Under the pieces are notes generated by a model. It searched no databases. It worked only from the letters and a program-made list of their open reading frames with translations, and was not told where the DNA came from. Below, piece by piece: positions 20,506 to 29,415 of a DNA stretch of 64,000 nt; position 1 is the stretch's first letter, and each line of letters opens with the position of its first letter. Both the position numbers and the translations under genes were made by a program. Source of the stretch: Pseudomonas sp. GV085 (GTDB lineage: Bacteria > Pseudomonadota > Gammaproteobacteria > Pseudomonadales > Pseudomonadaceae); contig NZ_QAOV01000005.1 in the NCBI RefSeq assembly GCF_003050925.1, positions 372,001-436,000 on the forward strand. Direction: 5' to 3'.

Positions 20506-21575
20506 GAAGCGCTGGTTGGGGTGGTTACAGCGCTCGAAGTTGCGGCAGGCGTTGGCGCTGGCGCGGTTGTCGAGGGAGGTGCTGCTGGAGCAGCCGGAGC
20601 GACTGGCTTGGCAACCGATGCTGTGGCTGGCTTGGCGGCAACCGGTTTTTTCACCGCAGGTTTGGCCGCTGGTTTTGCAGCTGCCGGTTTGGCAGCTGCC
20701 GGTTTGGCAGCGGCTGGTTTTGCGGTAGCTGGTTTTGCGGCTGGTTTTGCAGCCGCTTTTACCGCAGGTTTTGCAGCCGGCTTGGCTGCTGTTTTGGCTG
20801 CTGTTTTGGCTGCTGGTTTTGCAGCGACAGGTTTTGCAGCCGGCTTGGCAGCAGGTTTCGCAGCAGCGGTACGGGCAGCGGGTTTAGCGGCTGGTTTTGC
20901 AGCCGGTTTTGCAGCGGCGGTTCTAGTCACCGCTGGTTTGGCAGCAGCGGCTTTTGCAGCGGCAGGTCGTGCAGCGGCTGGTTTGGCAGCCGTGGTTTTA
21001 GCTGCAGGTTTTGCGGCGCTGGCAGCAGCCGGTTTTCTCGCAGCCGGTTTGGCTGCGGCAGTTTTCGCTACTGGTTTGGCAGCTGCCGGTTTTGCAGCAG
21101 CAGGCCTGGCCGGTGCTTTTGCAGCAGCCGGTTTGGCAGCGGCTTTCTTCGCAGGTGCCGCAGCAGGTTTGGCTGCACGCAGGGACAACGCCTTGCCGAC
21201 AGCCTCTTGTACACGACCGACGCCCTGGGCCAGTTTCAGGCTTTCCTGAGCATCGCGCTTGAGTTGCAGAATGTAGCCGCGGGTTTCCGATTGACGATCC
21301 TTGAGGGCATCGAGCAGCTCTTCAAGGTCGACCACTGCGTCCTTGGCCTTGGCTTGTGCCTTGGCTTTTCCGGCTGCCGCAGCGTCCTGCAATTTGGTGC
21401 GGGATTTGTGCAGTTTTTCTTGCGCTTTTCCGCGCTGCTTTTCCAGTTTGGCGAGCAGTTTTTCAGCATCAGCCAAGGCTTCGGAACAAGCGGTTTCCAG
21501 ATGCTCGAGCAGGCTGCTCGAGAGTTGTTGGAGCAGGTGCAATGGAGTGTTTACTGGCTTCTTGGTGGCCGACAT
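20502..21575 (-). CDS. algP: AlgP, histone H1-like Lys/Ala-rich DNA-binding regulator
   Basis: The product has 357 residues. The first 130 or so form a charged helical/coiled-coil domain (HLLQQLSSSLLEHLETACSE onward). Residues about 135-330 are a low-complexity tail of tandem KPAA, KPAAK and AAAKPA units resembling the C-terminus of eukaryotic histone H1. A short Pro/Ala/Thr/Ser tail follows. In P. aeruginosa AlgP (AlgR3) contributes to algD activation, and its repeats make the gene prone to rearrangement. It sits apart from algQ by the FKBP gene, as in P. aeruginosa. The number of repeats is likely strain variable. Confidence 0.93.
   Translation of the reverse strand: MSATKKPVNTPLHLLQQLSSSLLEHLETACSEALADAEKLLAKLEKQRGKAQEKLHKSRTKLQDAAAAGKAKAQAKAKDAVVDLEELLDALKDRQSETRGYILQLKRDAQESLKLAQGVGRVQEAVGKALSLRAAKPAAAPAKKAAAKPAAAKAPARPAAAKPAAAKPVAKTAAAKPAARKPAAASAAKPAAKTTAAKPAAARPAAAKAAAAKPAVTRTAAAKPAAKPAAKPAARTAAAKPAAKPAAKPVAAKPAAKTAAKTAAKPAAKPAVKAAAKPAAKPATAKPAAAKPAAAKPAAAKPAAKPAVKKPVAAKPATASVAKPVAPAAPAAPPSTTAPAPTPAATSSAVTTPTSAS
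20630..21180 (-). repeat. Tandem KPAA-coding repeats inside algP
   Basis: About 550 bases are made of imperfect 9-18 base units built on GCTGCCGGTTTGGCAG and GCTGGTTTTGCAG (plus-strand reading), encoding Lys-Pro-Ala-Ala motifs on the minus strand. Local exact duplications, such as GGCTGCTGTTTT repeated near 20784 and 20796, favour slippage. Confidence 0.9.
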
Positions 21576-21767
21576 GGTTTACCTCCTGGCTGAAGTGAGT
21601 GCGGCTCATACTAGACCTCTGCTGCAACCGCCGCTAGGGCATGTTGACACTATCGAAAGCCCCGCGTTGCAAAGGATCGAAAAACTTCTGCCTCGACGCA
21701 AAAGCAGCTCACCGTTGCGTGCATTCTCACTGGCATAATCGCCCGCAATTCAGGTCGGAGAGTGCCC

Positions 21768-22433
21768 ATGTCGCGCTACCTTTTTTTATCGCTGTGCGTG
21801 TTTTTTTCGGTGGCCCAGTCCGCCGAAAAAACGCAGGAAAATGAAGCCCGTGATCTCGCTTACAGCCTGGGCGCAAGCCTTGGCGAACGCTTGCACCAGG
21901 AGGCTCCCGACCTGCAACTTAAGGCACTGGTCGAAGGATTGCAGCAGGCCTATCAGGGCAAACCGCTGGCGCTGAAGGACGAGCAGATCCAGCAGATATT
22001 GACCGAGCATGAAGCCCGGATCGCCATGCAGTCAGCCGAGCCGCAAAGCGAAATGGCGCTGGAAAAGGAACAGCGTTTTCTCGCCACAGAAAAAGCCAGG
22101 CCCGGCGTGCGCGAACTGGCTGATGGCGTGCTGCTGAAGGAGTTGACGCCAGGCACTGGTGCCAAGGCCGGACCGAACGGCAAAGTGCAGGTGCTGTACA
22201 TCGGTCGCTTGCCCGATGGCACGGTGTTCGATCAGAACAGCCAGCCACAATGGTTCAGTCTCGACAGCGTGATCGCCGGATGGCGCAGCGCAATGCAAAA
22301 CATGCCGGTCGGGGCGAAATGGCGACTGGTGATTCCATCGGCCCAAGCCTATGGCGCCGACGGTGCCGGCGACGTGATCGCACCGTTCACCCCATTGGTG
22401 TTCGAGGTTGAATTGCGTGGCGCAACCAACTGA
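21768..22433 (+). CDS. Periplasmic FKBP-type peptidyl-prolyl cis-trans isomerase
   Basis: This 221-residue Mip/FkpA-like protein has a signal peptide (YLFLSLCVFFSVAQSA) and a helical FKBP_N dimerisation domain containing YSLGASLGERL. A C-terminal FKBP domain (about 115-220) contains VQVLYIGRLPDGTVFDQN, VIAGWRSAMQNMPVG and the AYG segment. It catalyses proline isomerisation of exported proteins. The ATG at 21768 is seven bases after CGGAG; the GTG two codons upstream lacks that spacing. It lies between algP and algQ, and a terminator follows. Confidence 0.92.
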   Translation: MSRYLFLSLCVFFSVAQSAEKTQENEARDLAYSLGASLGERLHQEAPDLQLKALVEGLQQAYQGKPLALKDEQIQQILTEHEARIAMQSAEPQSEMALEKEQRFLATEKARPGVRELADGVLLKELTPGTGAKAGPNGKVQVLYIGRLPDGTVFDQNSQPQWFSLDSVIAGWRSAMQNMPVGAKWRLVIPSAQAYGADGAGDVIAPFTPLVFEVELRGATN

Positions 22434-22443
22434 CAGTGGAAAT

Positions 22444-22473
22444 GAAAAACGGCGTGCCTTGGCACGCCGTTTC
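22444..22473. terminator. Terminator between the FKBP gene and algQ
   Basis: The stem AACGGCGTGCC/GGCACGCCGTT with a two-base loop lies between the convergent FKBP gene and algQ, flanked by A-rich and T-rich sequence. Confidence 0.8.
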
Positions 22474-22493
22474 GGGGTCTTGCAGGAAGTGCT

Positions 22494-22952
22494 TCAGGCC
22501 TGAACCGAATCGACTTCCTTGTGGGCTGTGTGCAGCACTTCGATCAGGCAGTCTTCCAGTTCGAAGCGTTCGTGCAACAGGCCACCCAGTTCCTTGAACT
22601 TCTGCGCAACGCATTTGCCTTCGTCGCAAAGGTCATTGAACGCAAGCAGCTTTTCAGTGATGACATCGATGCGCGGGTAGATGGTCTCGGCGAGCTCCAG
22701 TCCACGCTTGTCGTTGAAGGCCTTGGCCTCCCCCGTCAGCTGTTCGTAGATCTCGAAATGCCCGGCCGATACATAATCGACCAGCACGCCGCAGAACTCC
22801 TGCAATGGCTTGCGATTCGTGGACAGTGCCTCTGGATCGGCACCGAGCTTGTCGTATGCATCGATCAGCTCTTTGCGCTCCTGCAACCAGCGATCGATCA
22901 GCAGGTGCACTCCACCCCAGCGTTCCTGAGCATTCTGACAACTTTCGAGCAT
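22494..22952 (-). CDS. algQ: AlgQ (Rsd family anti-sigma-70 factor)
   Basis: This 152-residue all-helical protein is of the Rsd/AlgQ family. It begins [20 protein letters not shown] and carries the conserved [15 protein letters not shown] and [20 protein letters not shown] blocks. AlgQ binds RpoD and shifts RNA polymerase toward alternative sigma factors. In P. aeruginosa it affects alginate, siderophore and virulence gene expression. It is transcribed alone, convergent with the FKBP gene. Confidence 0.95.
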   Translation of the reverse strand: MLESCQNAQERWGGVHLLIDRWLQERKELIDAYDKLGADPEALSTNRKPLQEFCGVLVDYVSAGHFEIYEQLTGEAKAFNDKRGLELAETIYPRIDVITEKLLAFNDLCDEGKCVAQKFKELGGLLHERFELEDCLIEVLHTAHKEVDSVQA

Positions 22953-23130
22953 GGTGATCTCTCTTCCCTTGTGGGTCAGCTGCTCAATGCCCGTCGCCCT
23001 CTTGTTACGTCGGGGGCGATTTCAGGCAGAGCGTCATCGAGCAACATAATTCCAATGACACGTGCGGGCCAGATTATGCCCGCGCGACACTGGCTTCAAG
23101 GTACGCAGGCGATAAAGTTCATACAAGTGT

Positions 23131-23682
23131 TTAATCGCCCGCAAAGGCCCGGTGCGACGACTCGCCGCTGAGTGGTCGCTGATAGCGGGTCCAGACCAGT
23201 CGCAACGACTGGTAAACGGCCAGAATCATCATCGCGACGAAGAACAGCAGGCTCCACTCGGTGAGACTCAGATCGAACAGTGTCCAGGAAATTTCCACAC
23301 AATCGGCAGCGCCCTTGAACATTTGCTGTACGACGGATAGCCACGGAGAACTGGCCAACACGTCCGCCAGATCGGTCGAGCACGCCGCTGCCTGTTCCAT
23401 CGGAATGCTTTGCAGCAGGACCTGTCGCCACGCCGTGACAGTGCCGGCGAGGCTGCAACAAAGACTGAGCAGCCAATACAGAACGTTTCCGATGCGACCG
23501 GGGCCATGGACCGAAGCCAACAGGCAGACACCGGCAAAGAGCGCCATGCAAAACCGTTGCAACAGACACAATCCACAAGGCCGCAGGCCGACTGCATATT
23601 CCAGGTAGTAGGAAACGCCCATCGCCAGAGCGCCCGCAATGAAAGCCATGAAAAACAAGGAGCGTGAGCAGGCCAAAGACAT
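23131..23682 (-). CDS. dsbH: DsbB-family disulfide bond formation protein (DsbH-like)
   Basis: This 183-residue membrane protein has four predicted helices. The first redox pair is in PCGLCLLQRF and a second periplasmic pair lies in a loop bracketed by ACSTDLAD and AADCVE. DsbB proteins reoxidise DsbA and pass electrons to quinone. The position beside algQ and hemY matches the second Pseudomonas DsbB paralogue, named DsbH. The start MSLACSRSLFF at 23682 is preferred over the 22-codon longer frame. Confidence 0.9.
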   Translation of the reverse strand: MSLACSRSLFFMAFIAGALAMGVSYYLEYAVGLRPCGLCLLQRFCMALFAGVCLLASVHGPGRIGNVLYWLLSLCCSLAGTVTAWRQVLLQSIPMEQAAACSTDLADVLASSPWLSVVQQMFKGAADCVEISWTLFDLSLTEWSLLFFVAMMILAVYQSLRLVWTRYQRPLSGESSHRAFAGD

Positions 23683-23945
23683 GGCTTTTCCGTAAAAGTA
23701 GTGACAGACCATTACGGTAGAGGAAAGCGCGACAGCCTTACAAGGCAAGTGCCCACAGAGACTTCAGCACGAGTGTAGGGAAATCCCGACGCAGGCGAGA
23801 GGATAAAATGTAGTCCTCTGTAGGATTTTTCCTGCGACGAGATGCGGCAACTGAATTTCAACTGATCATCGCACTGCAGCGAGGGCGATCACTCCTTCGC
23901 CGCAGGTCATCGCTCAGACGCCGAAACCTGGCGCCAGCGAACGAG

Positions 23946-25184
23946 TCAAGCGCGGACTGGCACTGGCAGAGGGGCCGCGAGCAAGCGTTCATCCAATAAC
24001 CCCAGGCCTTCCTGAAACAGCTGGTTGCTGCGTTCGGTATCGCCCATCTGCGCCAGCAAGCGTGCCAGTTCCGCACAGGCTTCCGGATTGCGTTGTACAC
24101 GCAGGCTGCTTTCCAGATAGTCCCGGGCCTTGCCCCACAAACTGTTTTGCAGACATAGACGACCCAGTGTCAGTAGCAGGCCAGGATCGGCCGGATGGTC
24201 CTTGAGCCAGCCTTCGGCGGTCTGCAACTGGCGGGCCGGATCATTGCCGCGAACCAGTCCGTAGAGTCGTGCCAGATGACTGTCGTAGCTGCGTTTTAGG
24301 GCAGTACGCAGCACTTCTTCGGCCTCGACCTGAGCCCCCAATTGCCGCAGTTGTTCGGCATACGCGAGCACCAGTTGCGGCTCCTGACGCTGTGCCGAGG
24401 TCAGTTGTTGCCAGGCACGTTCAAGCGATTGCTGCCCCACCGTTCCGTCTTCTTCCCGTTGCGCTGCCAGGGACAGGTTCGCCCCCCAGGCCCGACGCTC
24501 CAGCTCGGCGAGCTCGGCCGCCGGCAGGATTTTGTCTTTGCGCAGCTCTGGCAGCAGGCGAATCAATGCCGACCAGTCACCTCGCTGCTGAAGCAGGCGC
24601 TGCAACTGGCGCAGGGTCTGTGCGTTATGAGGATGGCGTTCACGCATCGCTTGCAGGGTGGTGAGGGCGCCTTCGGTATCACCGCGATCGGTCTGCAACT
24701 GGGCGTGGTTCAAGGCGATTGCCAACTCGGCCTGAGGCTGACGCTCCAGGGCGCGCTCCAGCAAGTTGTCGCTTTCTTCGTAATGGCCTTGTTCGTTCGC
24801 GGCACGGGCCGCACCGAGGTAGTAAAGCAGCGGCTGGCGCTCGGCTTCGGCGGCCCGATGCAAGTGACGTTGGGCACTGGCCCAGCGACCCTCGGCCAGG
24901 TCCAGTTGACCGTGCTCGATCGCCACCTGCACCCGACGACTGCGGTTACGCCGCGACCACGGATTGACCACGCCACTGGAAGCCATCACCAGCTCGACCA
25001 GCGACCTGATGCCCCAGATCACCAGCCAGAGCACAGCCACCAGCGCCAAGGTAGCCCACAGGCTCGACTCATAGCGGAAGGTCTTGTAGGCAATCAGCAC
25101 ATAGCCGGAGTGTTCGGCAATTGCCAGCCCGAGCGCAGCGGCAGCGGCGATCACGAGGAACACGATCACATAGAGGCGTCTCAT
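23946..25184 (-). CDS. hemY: HemY, TPR-containing haem biosynthesis-associated membrane protein
   Basis: This 412-residue protein begins with two hydrophobic segments (MRRLYVIVFLVIAAAAALGL; LWATLALVAVLWLVIWGIRS). These are the HemY_N domain, followed by tetratricopeptide-like helical repeats across the remainder. The gene is the conserved distal partner of hemX, hemD and hemC, but no catalytic haem step is assigned to it. Its ATG overlaps the hemX stop (ATGA), indicating translational coupling. It should not be confused with Gram-positive HemY oxidase. Confidence 0.95.
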   Translation of the reverse strand: MRRLYVIVFLVIAAAAALGLAIAEHSGYVLIAYKTFRYESSLWATLALVAVLWLVIWGIRSLVELVMASSGVVNPWSRRNRSRRVQVAIEHGQLDLAEGRWASAQRHLHRAAEAERQPLLYYLGAARAANEQGHYEESDNLLERALERQPQAELAIALNHAQLQTDRGDTEGALTTLQAMRERHPHNAQTLRQLQRLLQQRGDWSALIRLLPELRKDKILPAAELAELERRAWGANLSLAAQREEDGTVGQQSLERAWQQLTSAQRQEPQLVLAYAEQLRQLGAQVEAEEVLRTALKRSYDSHLARLYGLVRGNDPARQLQTAEGWLKDHPADPGLLLTLGRLCLQNSLWGKARDYLESSLRVQRNPEACAELARLLAQMGDTERSNQLFQEGLGLLDERLLAAPLPVPVRA

Positions 25185-26350
25185 GGCGTAGCCTCCGGCG
25201 CGGCGTTCGCGGCAGGCCTGGCCATTGGCTTGACCGAATCCTCGGCGTTGACGTTGCGCCGTTCCAGATACCCCTGCACCGCGCTCAGGGTGCCGGTCAT
25301 ATCTGGCGTGACTACGGTGACAGGTTGCTTGCTCAACTCGGCCACCTGCTCAAGCATCACTTTGCTTTGTGCATTGTCCGGGTTGAAGTTGCCCTTGAGG
25401 ATGTCCCGCGCTTCGTCCAGCACTTGGGAGTAAACCGCCGCCTGGCCATTGAGTGCGGCCCACTGCGCTTGCTCCAGCGCCAGGCTCAGGGCCAGGCGTA
25501 CCTGACTCAGGCTCTGGCCGGCCAGCAATGGACGAACGTTTTTGTCAGCATTGAAGTCGATACGGATGTAGCGCGAAATCTGATCCCACCATTGCGCCCA
25601 GCGACTGGCACCGTCGCCATCGGCGGTCAGGCCCAGCAACGAATCCCCACGGTCCTTGTACTCCGGCGCCAGCTCGGTGAGACTGGCCACTTGATCGCGC
25701 AACGCGCCCAGACGCAGAAACAGCCCGGTGCGATCCGGTTGCTCGGTACTGCGCAAGGCAATCAGGGTCCTGGCCACCTGCTCGCGAGCGGCAAAGGCGC
25801 CCGGGTCGTTCTGCTCGCGCAGAATCTCGTCGGCACCCTGAACCAGTGCCTGGGCGCTGCTGATGTCCTGCAAGGCAGACAGTCGCAGGCTGGCCAGACG
25901 CAGCAGATGCTCGGCCTCGGCCAGACGCCAGTCCTTGCGACTGGCGCCGAGTATGGTTTCCAGGCGCTGGTTCAACCGCTGCTGATCACCTTGCAACTGA
26001 ATCACCAGACGGCTACGTGCTTCCAGTTCATCGGCGGGAGGTAATTGCGCCAGGCGTGCACTCAGGCGCTCCTCATTGAGCTTGAGGTTTTGCGTCTGGT
26101 CATTCAGCGCCTGCATCTGGCTCAGTTGCTGCTGATTATTGGCTTGCAGGTGACGCACCTGCCAGACACCCCAACCGCCCACCGCGACACCGGCCGCACC
26201 CAACAGCAGCGCAATGATTGCCAGACCATTGCCTCGACGCTGCCCGGCAGCAGGTGGCGGCGGTGGCGTCGGCATTTCATCAACAGGAGCATCAACAGGT
26301 GCATCGAGCACCCGTCGCGAGTCATCTTTAGGCAAGGCTGTTTCGCTCAC
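25181..26350 (-). CDS. hemX: HemX, putative uroporphyrinogen-III C-methyltransferase-like protein
   Basis: The 389-residue product has a cytoplasmic Pro-rich N-terminal segment (PTPPPPPAAGQ) and a single transmembrane helix (GLAIIALLLGAAGVAVGGWG). A long periplasmic region follows, with coiled coil (LQANNQQQLSQMQALNDQ onward) and the HemX domain. Despite the family name it lacks an SAM methyltransferase motif. It is translated as part of the hemC-hemD-hemX-hemY cluster and starts 16 bases after the hemD stop codon. Confidence 0.94.
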   Translation of the reverse strand: MSETALPKDDSRRVLDAPVDAPVDEMPTPPPPPAAGQRRGNGLAIIALLLGAAGVAVGGWGVWQVRHLQANNQQQLSQMQALNDQTQNLKLNEERLSARLAQLPPADELEARSRLVIQLQGDQQRLNQRLETILGASRKDWRLAEAEHLLRLASLRLSALQDISSAQALVQGADEILREQNDPGAFAAREQVARTLIALRSTEQPDRTGLFLRLGALRDQVASLTELAPEYKDRGDSLLGLTADGDGASRWAQWWDQISRYIRIDFNADKNVRPLLAGQSLSQVRLALSLALEQAQWAALNGQAAVYSQVLDEARDILKGNFNPDNAQSKVMLEQVAELSKQPVTVVTPDMTGTLSAVQGYLERRNVNAEDSVKPMARPAANAAPEATP

Positions 26351-26366
26351 GTATCCATCCTTTGCA

Positions 26367-27134
26367 TTAGAAAACGGGTACGGGATGCTCCCGTAACGCC
26401 GTCAGCAAGGCCGCGGCACTCGCGCCGCGACAATCCACAACTGTTTTGGCCCCGGCGGCACGCGCCAGCTCGGCAACCCTGGGGCTTGGTACAAACAACG
26501 GCAACTGCGCCAACTGCGGCCAGGCGTCGCCGGCCAATTGATGCAGGTGCTCAAAACCTTGTCCACTGCTGACCACCAGCCCGTTCAGGCGTTCCGCCTG
26601 GATCCGTTCCGGCAGCGCTGTCGGCGGGTAAATCGGCAATGCCCGGCGGTACAGTTCCAGATACTCGACACTAGCACCAAGCTCACGCAAACGCTCCGCC
26701 AGCAACTCGCGCCCGCCCTCCCCGCGCAGGATCAACACTCGTGCATCGGGATGTGCGATTGCCTCGCGTAGTCGGGATAATTCGAGCAAGGCTTCACTGT
26801 CATCGCCTTCTGCCGGGAAGCTCACGTCCAATCCGTGATTCTCGAGGATCTGCGCAGTCGCCGCGCCGACGCTGAACCACTTCACACCGGGCGGCGTTGG
26901 CCAATACCGCTCGAGCAGATCGACGCCGATCCGGGCGGCCGGCTTGCTGATCACAATGACCGCGCAGAACTGATCCAGCGCCAGAATCACCTGGCGCATT
27001 GTGTCAGTGACCGCAATCGGCATGATGTCCAAAAGCGGCAGACTGTTACTGAATATCCCCTGCTCAGCCAAAAGACTGCTCAGCGCCGCCGACTCATCGG
27101 CGGGACGCGTCAGCAGCAAGCGCCAGCCGATCAC
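26367..27134 (-). CDS. hemD: Uroporphyrinogen-III synthase
   Basis: This 255-residue enzyme cyclises hydroxymethylbilane to uroporphyrinogen III with inversion of ring D. The translation starts [20 protein letters not shown] and contains [11 protein letters not shown] and the late SSGQGFEHL motif typical of HemD. The chosen start is GTG at 27134, which overlaps the hemC stop (GTGA). A longer upstream frame of 56 codons lies inside hemC and is not real. Sequence conservation of this family is low, but the context is decisive. Confidence 0.93.
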   Translation of the reverse strand: MIGWRLLLTRPADESAALSSLLAEQGIFSNSLPLLDIMPIAVTDTMRQVILALDQFCAVIVISKPAARIGVDLLERYWPTPPGVKWFSVGAATAQILENHGLDVSFPAEGDDSEALLELSRLREAIAHPDARVLILRGEGGRELLAERLRELGASVEYLELYRRALPIYPPTALPERIQAERLNGLVVSSGQGFEHLHQLAGDAWPQLAQLPLFVPSPRVAELARAAGAKTVVDCRGASAAALLTALREHPVPVF

Positions 27135-28072
27135 TCGTGACCAGCCTCGCCATAGACCGCTTTGAGAATGGCGTCGGCACCCTGGCTGAGAAGGTCTTCG
27201 GCCACCTGCACCCCCAGCGCTTCGGCATCGCCGCGAGGAGCGCGGGCCTCTGCGCTGAGCAGCAGACCACCCTTTGGATCGCCCACCAGACCGCGCAACC
27301 ACAGCTGCTCACCTTCCAGTACGGCGTAGCAGGCAATCGGCACCTGGCAGCCGCCATTGAGGTGCTTGTTGAGAGAACGTTCGGCGGTCACGCGGGTGGC
27401 GGTGTCCTGATGATGCAGGGGCGCCAGCAGAGCATGGATTTCACGGTCGGCGCTGCGGCATTCGATACCCACCGCGCCCTGACCACCGGCTGGAAGGCTG
27501 TCGTCGACACTGATGGCCGAGGTGATGCGATCTTCAAATCCCAGGCGTATCAGGCCGGCAGAGGCGAGGATGATGGCGTCGTATTCGCCGGCATCGAGCT
27601 TGGCCAGGCGCGTATTGACGTTGCCGCGCAGGAAACGGATTTCCAGGTCCGGGCGACGGGTCAGCAATTGAGCCTGGCGGCGCAGGCTGGAGGTGCCGAC
27701 GATGCTGCCCTGGGGCAACTCATCCAGGCTGGCATAGGTGTTGGAAACGAACGCATCGCGCGGGTCTTCCCGCTCGCAGATGCAGAACAGGCCAAGGTCT
27801 TCGGGGAAGTCCATCGGCACGTCCTTCATGGAGTGCACGGCGATGTCGGCTTCATTGTCCAGCAACGCGGTTTCGAGTTCCTTGACGAACAGGCCCTTGC
27901 CACCGATTTTCGACAGCGGTGAGTCAAGCAGCTTGTCACCACGACTGACCATGGGGACGAGAGTGACCAGCAGGCCCGGATGCGCCGCTTCAAGACGGGC
28001 TTTGACGTATTCGGCCTGCCACAGGGCGAGAGCGCTTTTGCGGGTGGCGATGCGGATCTGACGAGAGGACAT
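27131..28072 (-). CDS. hemC: Porphobilinogen deaminase (hydroxymethylbilane synthase)
   Basis: This 313-residue enzyme polymerises four porphobilinogens. It begins [20 protein letters not shown]. It has the aspartate-containing substrate region [11 protein letters not shown], the arginine-rich [11 protein letters not shown], and the cofactor-attachment cysteine in [12 protein letters not shown]. It is the first of four coupled haem genes, downstream of algR on the same strand with a 138-base gap that probably holds a promoter. Confidence 0.97.
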   Translation of the reverse strand: MSSRQIRIATRKSALALWQAEYVKARLEAAHPGLLVTLVPMVSRGDKLLDSPLSKIGGKGLFVKELETALLDNEADIAVHSMKDVPMDFPEDLGLFCICEREDPRDAFVSNTYASLDELPQGSIVGTSSLRRQAQLLTRRPDLEIRFLRGNVNTRLAKLDAGEYDAIILASAGLIRLGFEDRITSAISVDDSLPAGGQGAVGIECRSADREIHALLAPLHHQDTATRVTAERSLNKHLNGGCQVPIACYAVLEGEQLWLRGLVGDPKGGLLLSAEARAPRGDAEALGVQVAEDLLSQGADAILKAVYGEAGHE

Positions 28073-28210
28073 GGATCAATCCGTACTGAATAGATACGGC
28101 GGATAATAACATCTCAGCCAAATTCACTTTGACTTGTATCAGATACTACTCGGCCTCCCTGGCCCCGGATGTCCGGCAATCGGGTGTGAAATTCGCCTGC
28201 AAACAGCTGT

Positions 28211-28957
28211 TTAAAGCTGTTGCATCATTTTGCGCACGCCAGCCACATGGCGTCGACTGACGATCAGCGCATCACCGTTGAGACCTTTGAGAAACAGCTG
28301 AAAATGTCCCAAGGGGGTGCGCTGCAGTCGCTCGATACGCTCGCGGGCGACCAGTGCATTGCGATGGATGCGCACGAAGCGGTCACCGAATTCGTCCTCG
28401 AGGGCCTTGAGCGGCTCATCGAGCAGCACTTCGCCGCCTTCGTGGCGCAAGGTCACGTATTTGTGGTCGGCAATGAAGTACACCACCTGATCCAGCGGAA
28501 TCAGCTCAATCCCTTTACGGGTCCGGGCGCTGATATGGCTACGCGGGCCGCTGCCGCTTTCGGCAGCAGGACGGGTCAGGGCGGCGAGCTGGGAACGATT
28601 GGGGCGCTCGGCTCTCTTTAATGCGTCATGTAATTGTTCAGTTCTCACAGGTTTCACCAGATAGCCTACGGCGCTGGCCTGTAAGGCTTCCACGGTAAAT
28701 TCATCGGGCCCGGCGCAGAACACCACGGCGGGAGGGGTTTCACGCTCGCACAATCGCGCAGCCACTTGCAGGCCATCGAGGCCGGGCATGCGGATATCAA
28801 GCAGCACGATATCCGGTTTGTGGCTGTCGATCAGTGCCAACGCCTCTTCGCCATTCGTGGCACTAGGCTCCATGACACTGTATCCCTCGAGTTCGCCAAC
28901 CATTCGGCTCAGGCGCTCGCGGGCCAAGGGTTCGTCATCAACGATCAGGACATTCAT
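28211..28957 (-). CDS. algR: AlgR, LytTR-family response regulator
   Basis: This 248-residue regulator has a receiver domain (MNVLIVDDEPLARERLSR; phospho-acceptor Asp54 in VLLDIRMPG; switch Lys in YLVKPVR) and a C-terminal LytTR DNA-binding domain (YFIADHKYVTLRHEGG to VRKMMQQL). In P. aeruginosa AlgR controls alginate, type IV pili, rhamnolipids and cyanide. The ATG at 28957 gives exactly the P. aeruginosa length. Its start codon overlaps the stop (ATGA) of a short upstream frame that may be a remnant of the FimS/AlgZ kinase gene. No full kinase gene is present between algR and argH. Confidence 0.96.
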   Translation of the reverse strand: MNVLIVDDEPLARERLSRMVGELEGYSVMEPSATNGEEALALIDSHKPDIVLLDIRMPGLDGLQVAARLCERETPPAVVFCAGPDEFTVEALQASAVGYLVKPVRTEQLHDALKRAERPNRSQLAALTRPAAESGSGPRSHISARTRKGIELIPLDQVVYFIADHKYVTLRHEGGEVLLDEPLKALEDEFGDRFVRIHRNALVARERIERLQRTPLGHFQLFLKGLNGDALIVSRRHVAGVRKMMQQL

Positions 28958-29070
28958 ATTGCGCTGGATTCCTGCGTGAGTCTCGCACAAGGATAGCGTA
29001 GACAGGTGAAGTGACGTCCGTCACCGCGATCCACGCTAAGACTAGCGCGAGCGTCAAAAAGTGCCGTTGG
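28954..29070 (-). pseudogene. Possible 3' remnant of the algZ/fimS sensor-kinase gene
   Basis: A minus-strand frame ends in the pattern ALFDARASLSV, DRGDGRHFTCLRYPCA and a TGA that overlaps the algR ATG as ATGA. The pattern of a short helix, a strand, a DG turn and a final strand resembles the end of a LytS-type histidine-kinase ATPase domain. In P. aeruginosa the kinase FimS/AlgZ is encoded exactly here, directly upstream of algR and divergent from argH. Only about 38 codons look kinase-like, and the upstream codons in frame do not. This is an inference: an unrelated short frame cannot be excluded. Confidence 0.42.
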
Positions 29071-29415
29071 TCCGGCGGCTAAATTTTCATCTGCCGGGCG
29101 ATTGGCGGCCCAGGCCCGCATTGGCGATACATCGCCACAGGGTTTGCTGTTACGCAATCTGAACACCCCTCTCTTTTTATAATCAGCGGCTGCAACGAAA
29201 AGTGCGCTGATCCTACTGTCCAACTGTAGACGGTTGCCGGGACGATACAGCTCAATTGGAAAATATCCTTCCGCAAAAATGTGCGAGGCTTACCCAAGCC
29301 TGCACTCATCCCCAAAAAAACCTGTCGACCAGCGTCAGCGACAGGATTGGCAACCCTGTTATTATCCGCGCCAGCGTTCCACGCCTTCCTACTTCAAGCC
29401 GATACGAGCGAATTC
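29071..29415. promoter_or_regulatory. algR-argH divergent intergenic region
   Basis: About 345 bases upstream of argH hold no convincing gene. The stretch 29155-29210 is AT-richer (CTCTCTTTTTATAATCAGCGG) and contains a TATAAT hexamer at 29176-29181. That hexamer is a candidate plus-strand -10 element for the argH promoter, although no clear -35 is seen at ideal spacing. The region occupies the place of the missing kinase gene. Confidence 0.4.

Noticed and set aside
20630..21180. CRISPR-like regular repetition
   Set aside because: The units are in-frame coding repeats of AlgP without constant-length unique spacers, and no cas genes are present.
27134..27302. N-terminal extension of hemD by 56 codons
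   Set aside because: It lies wholly inside hemC. The GTG overlapping the hemC stop gives the normal HemD start and length.
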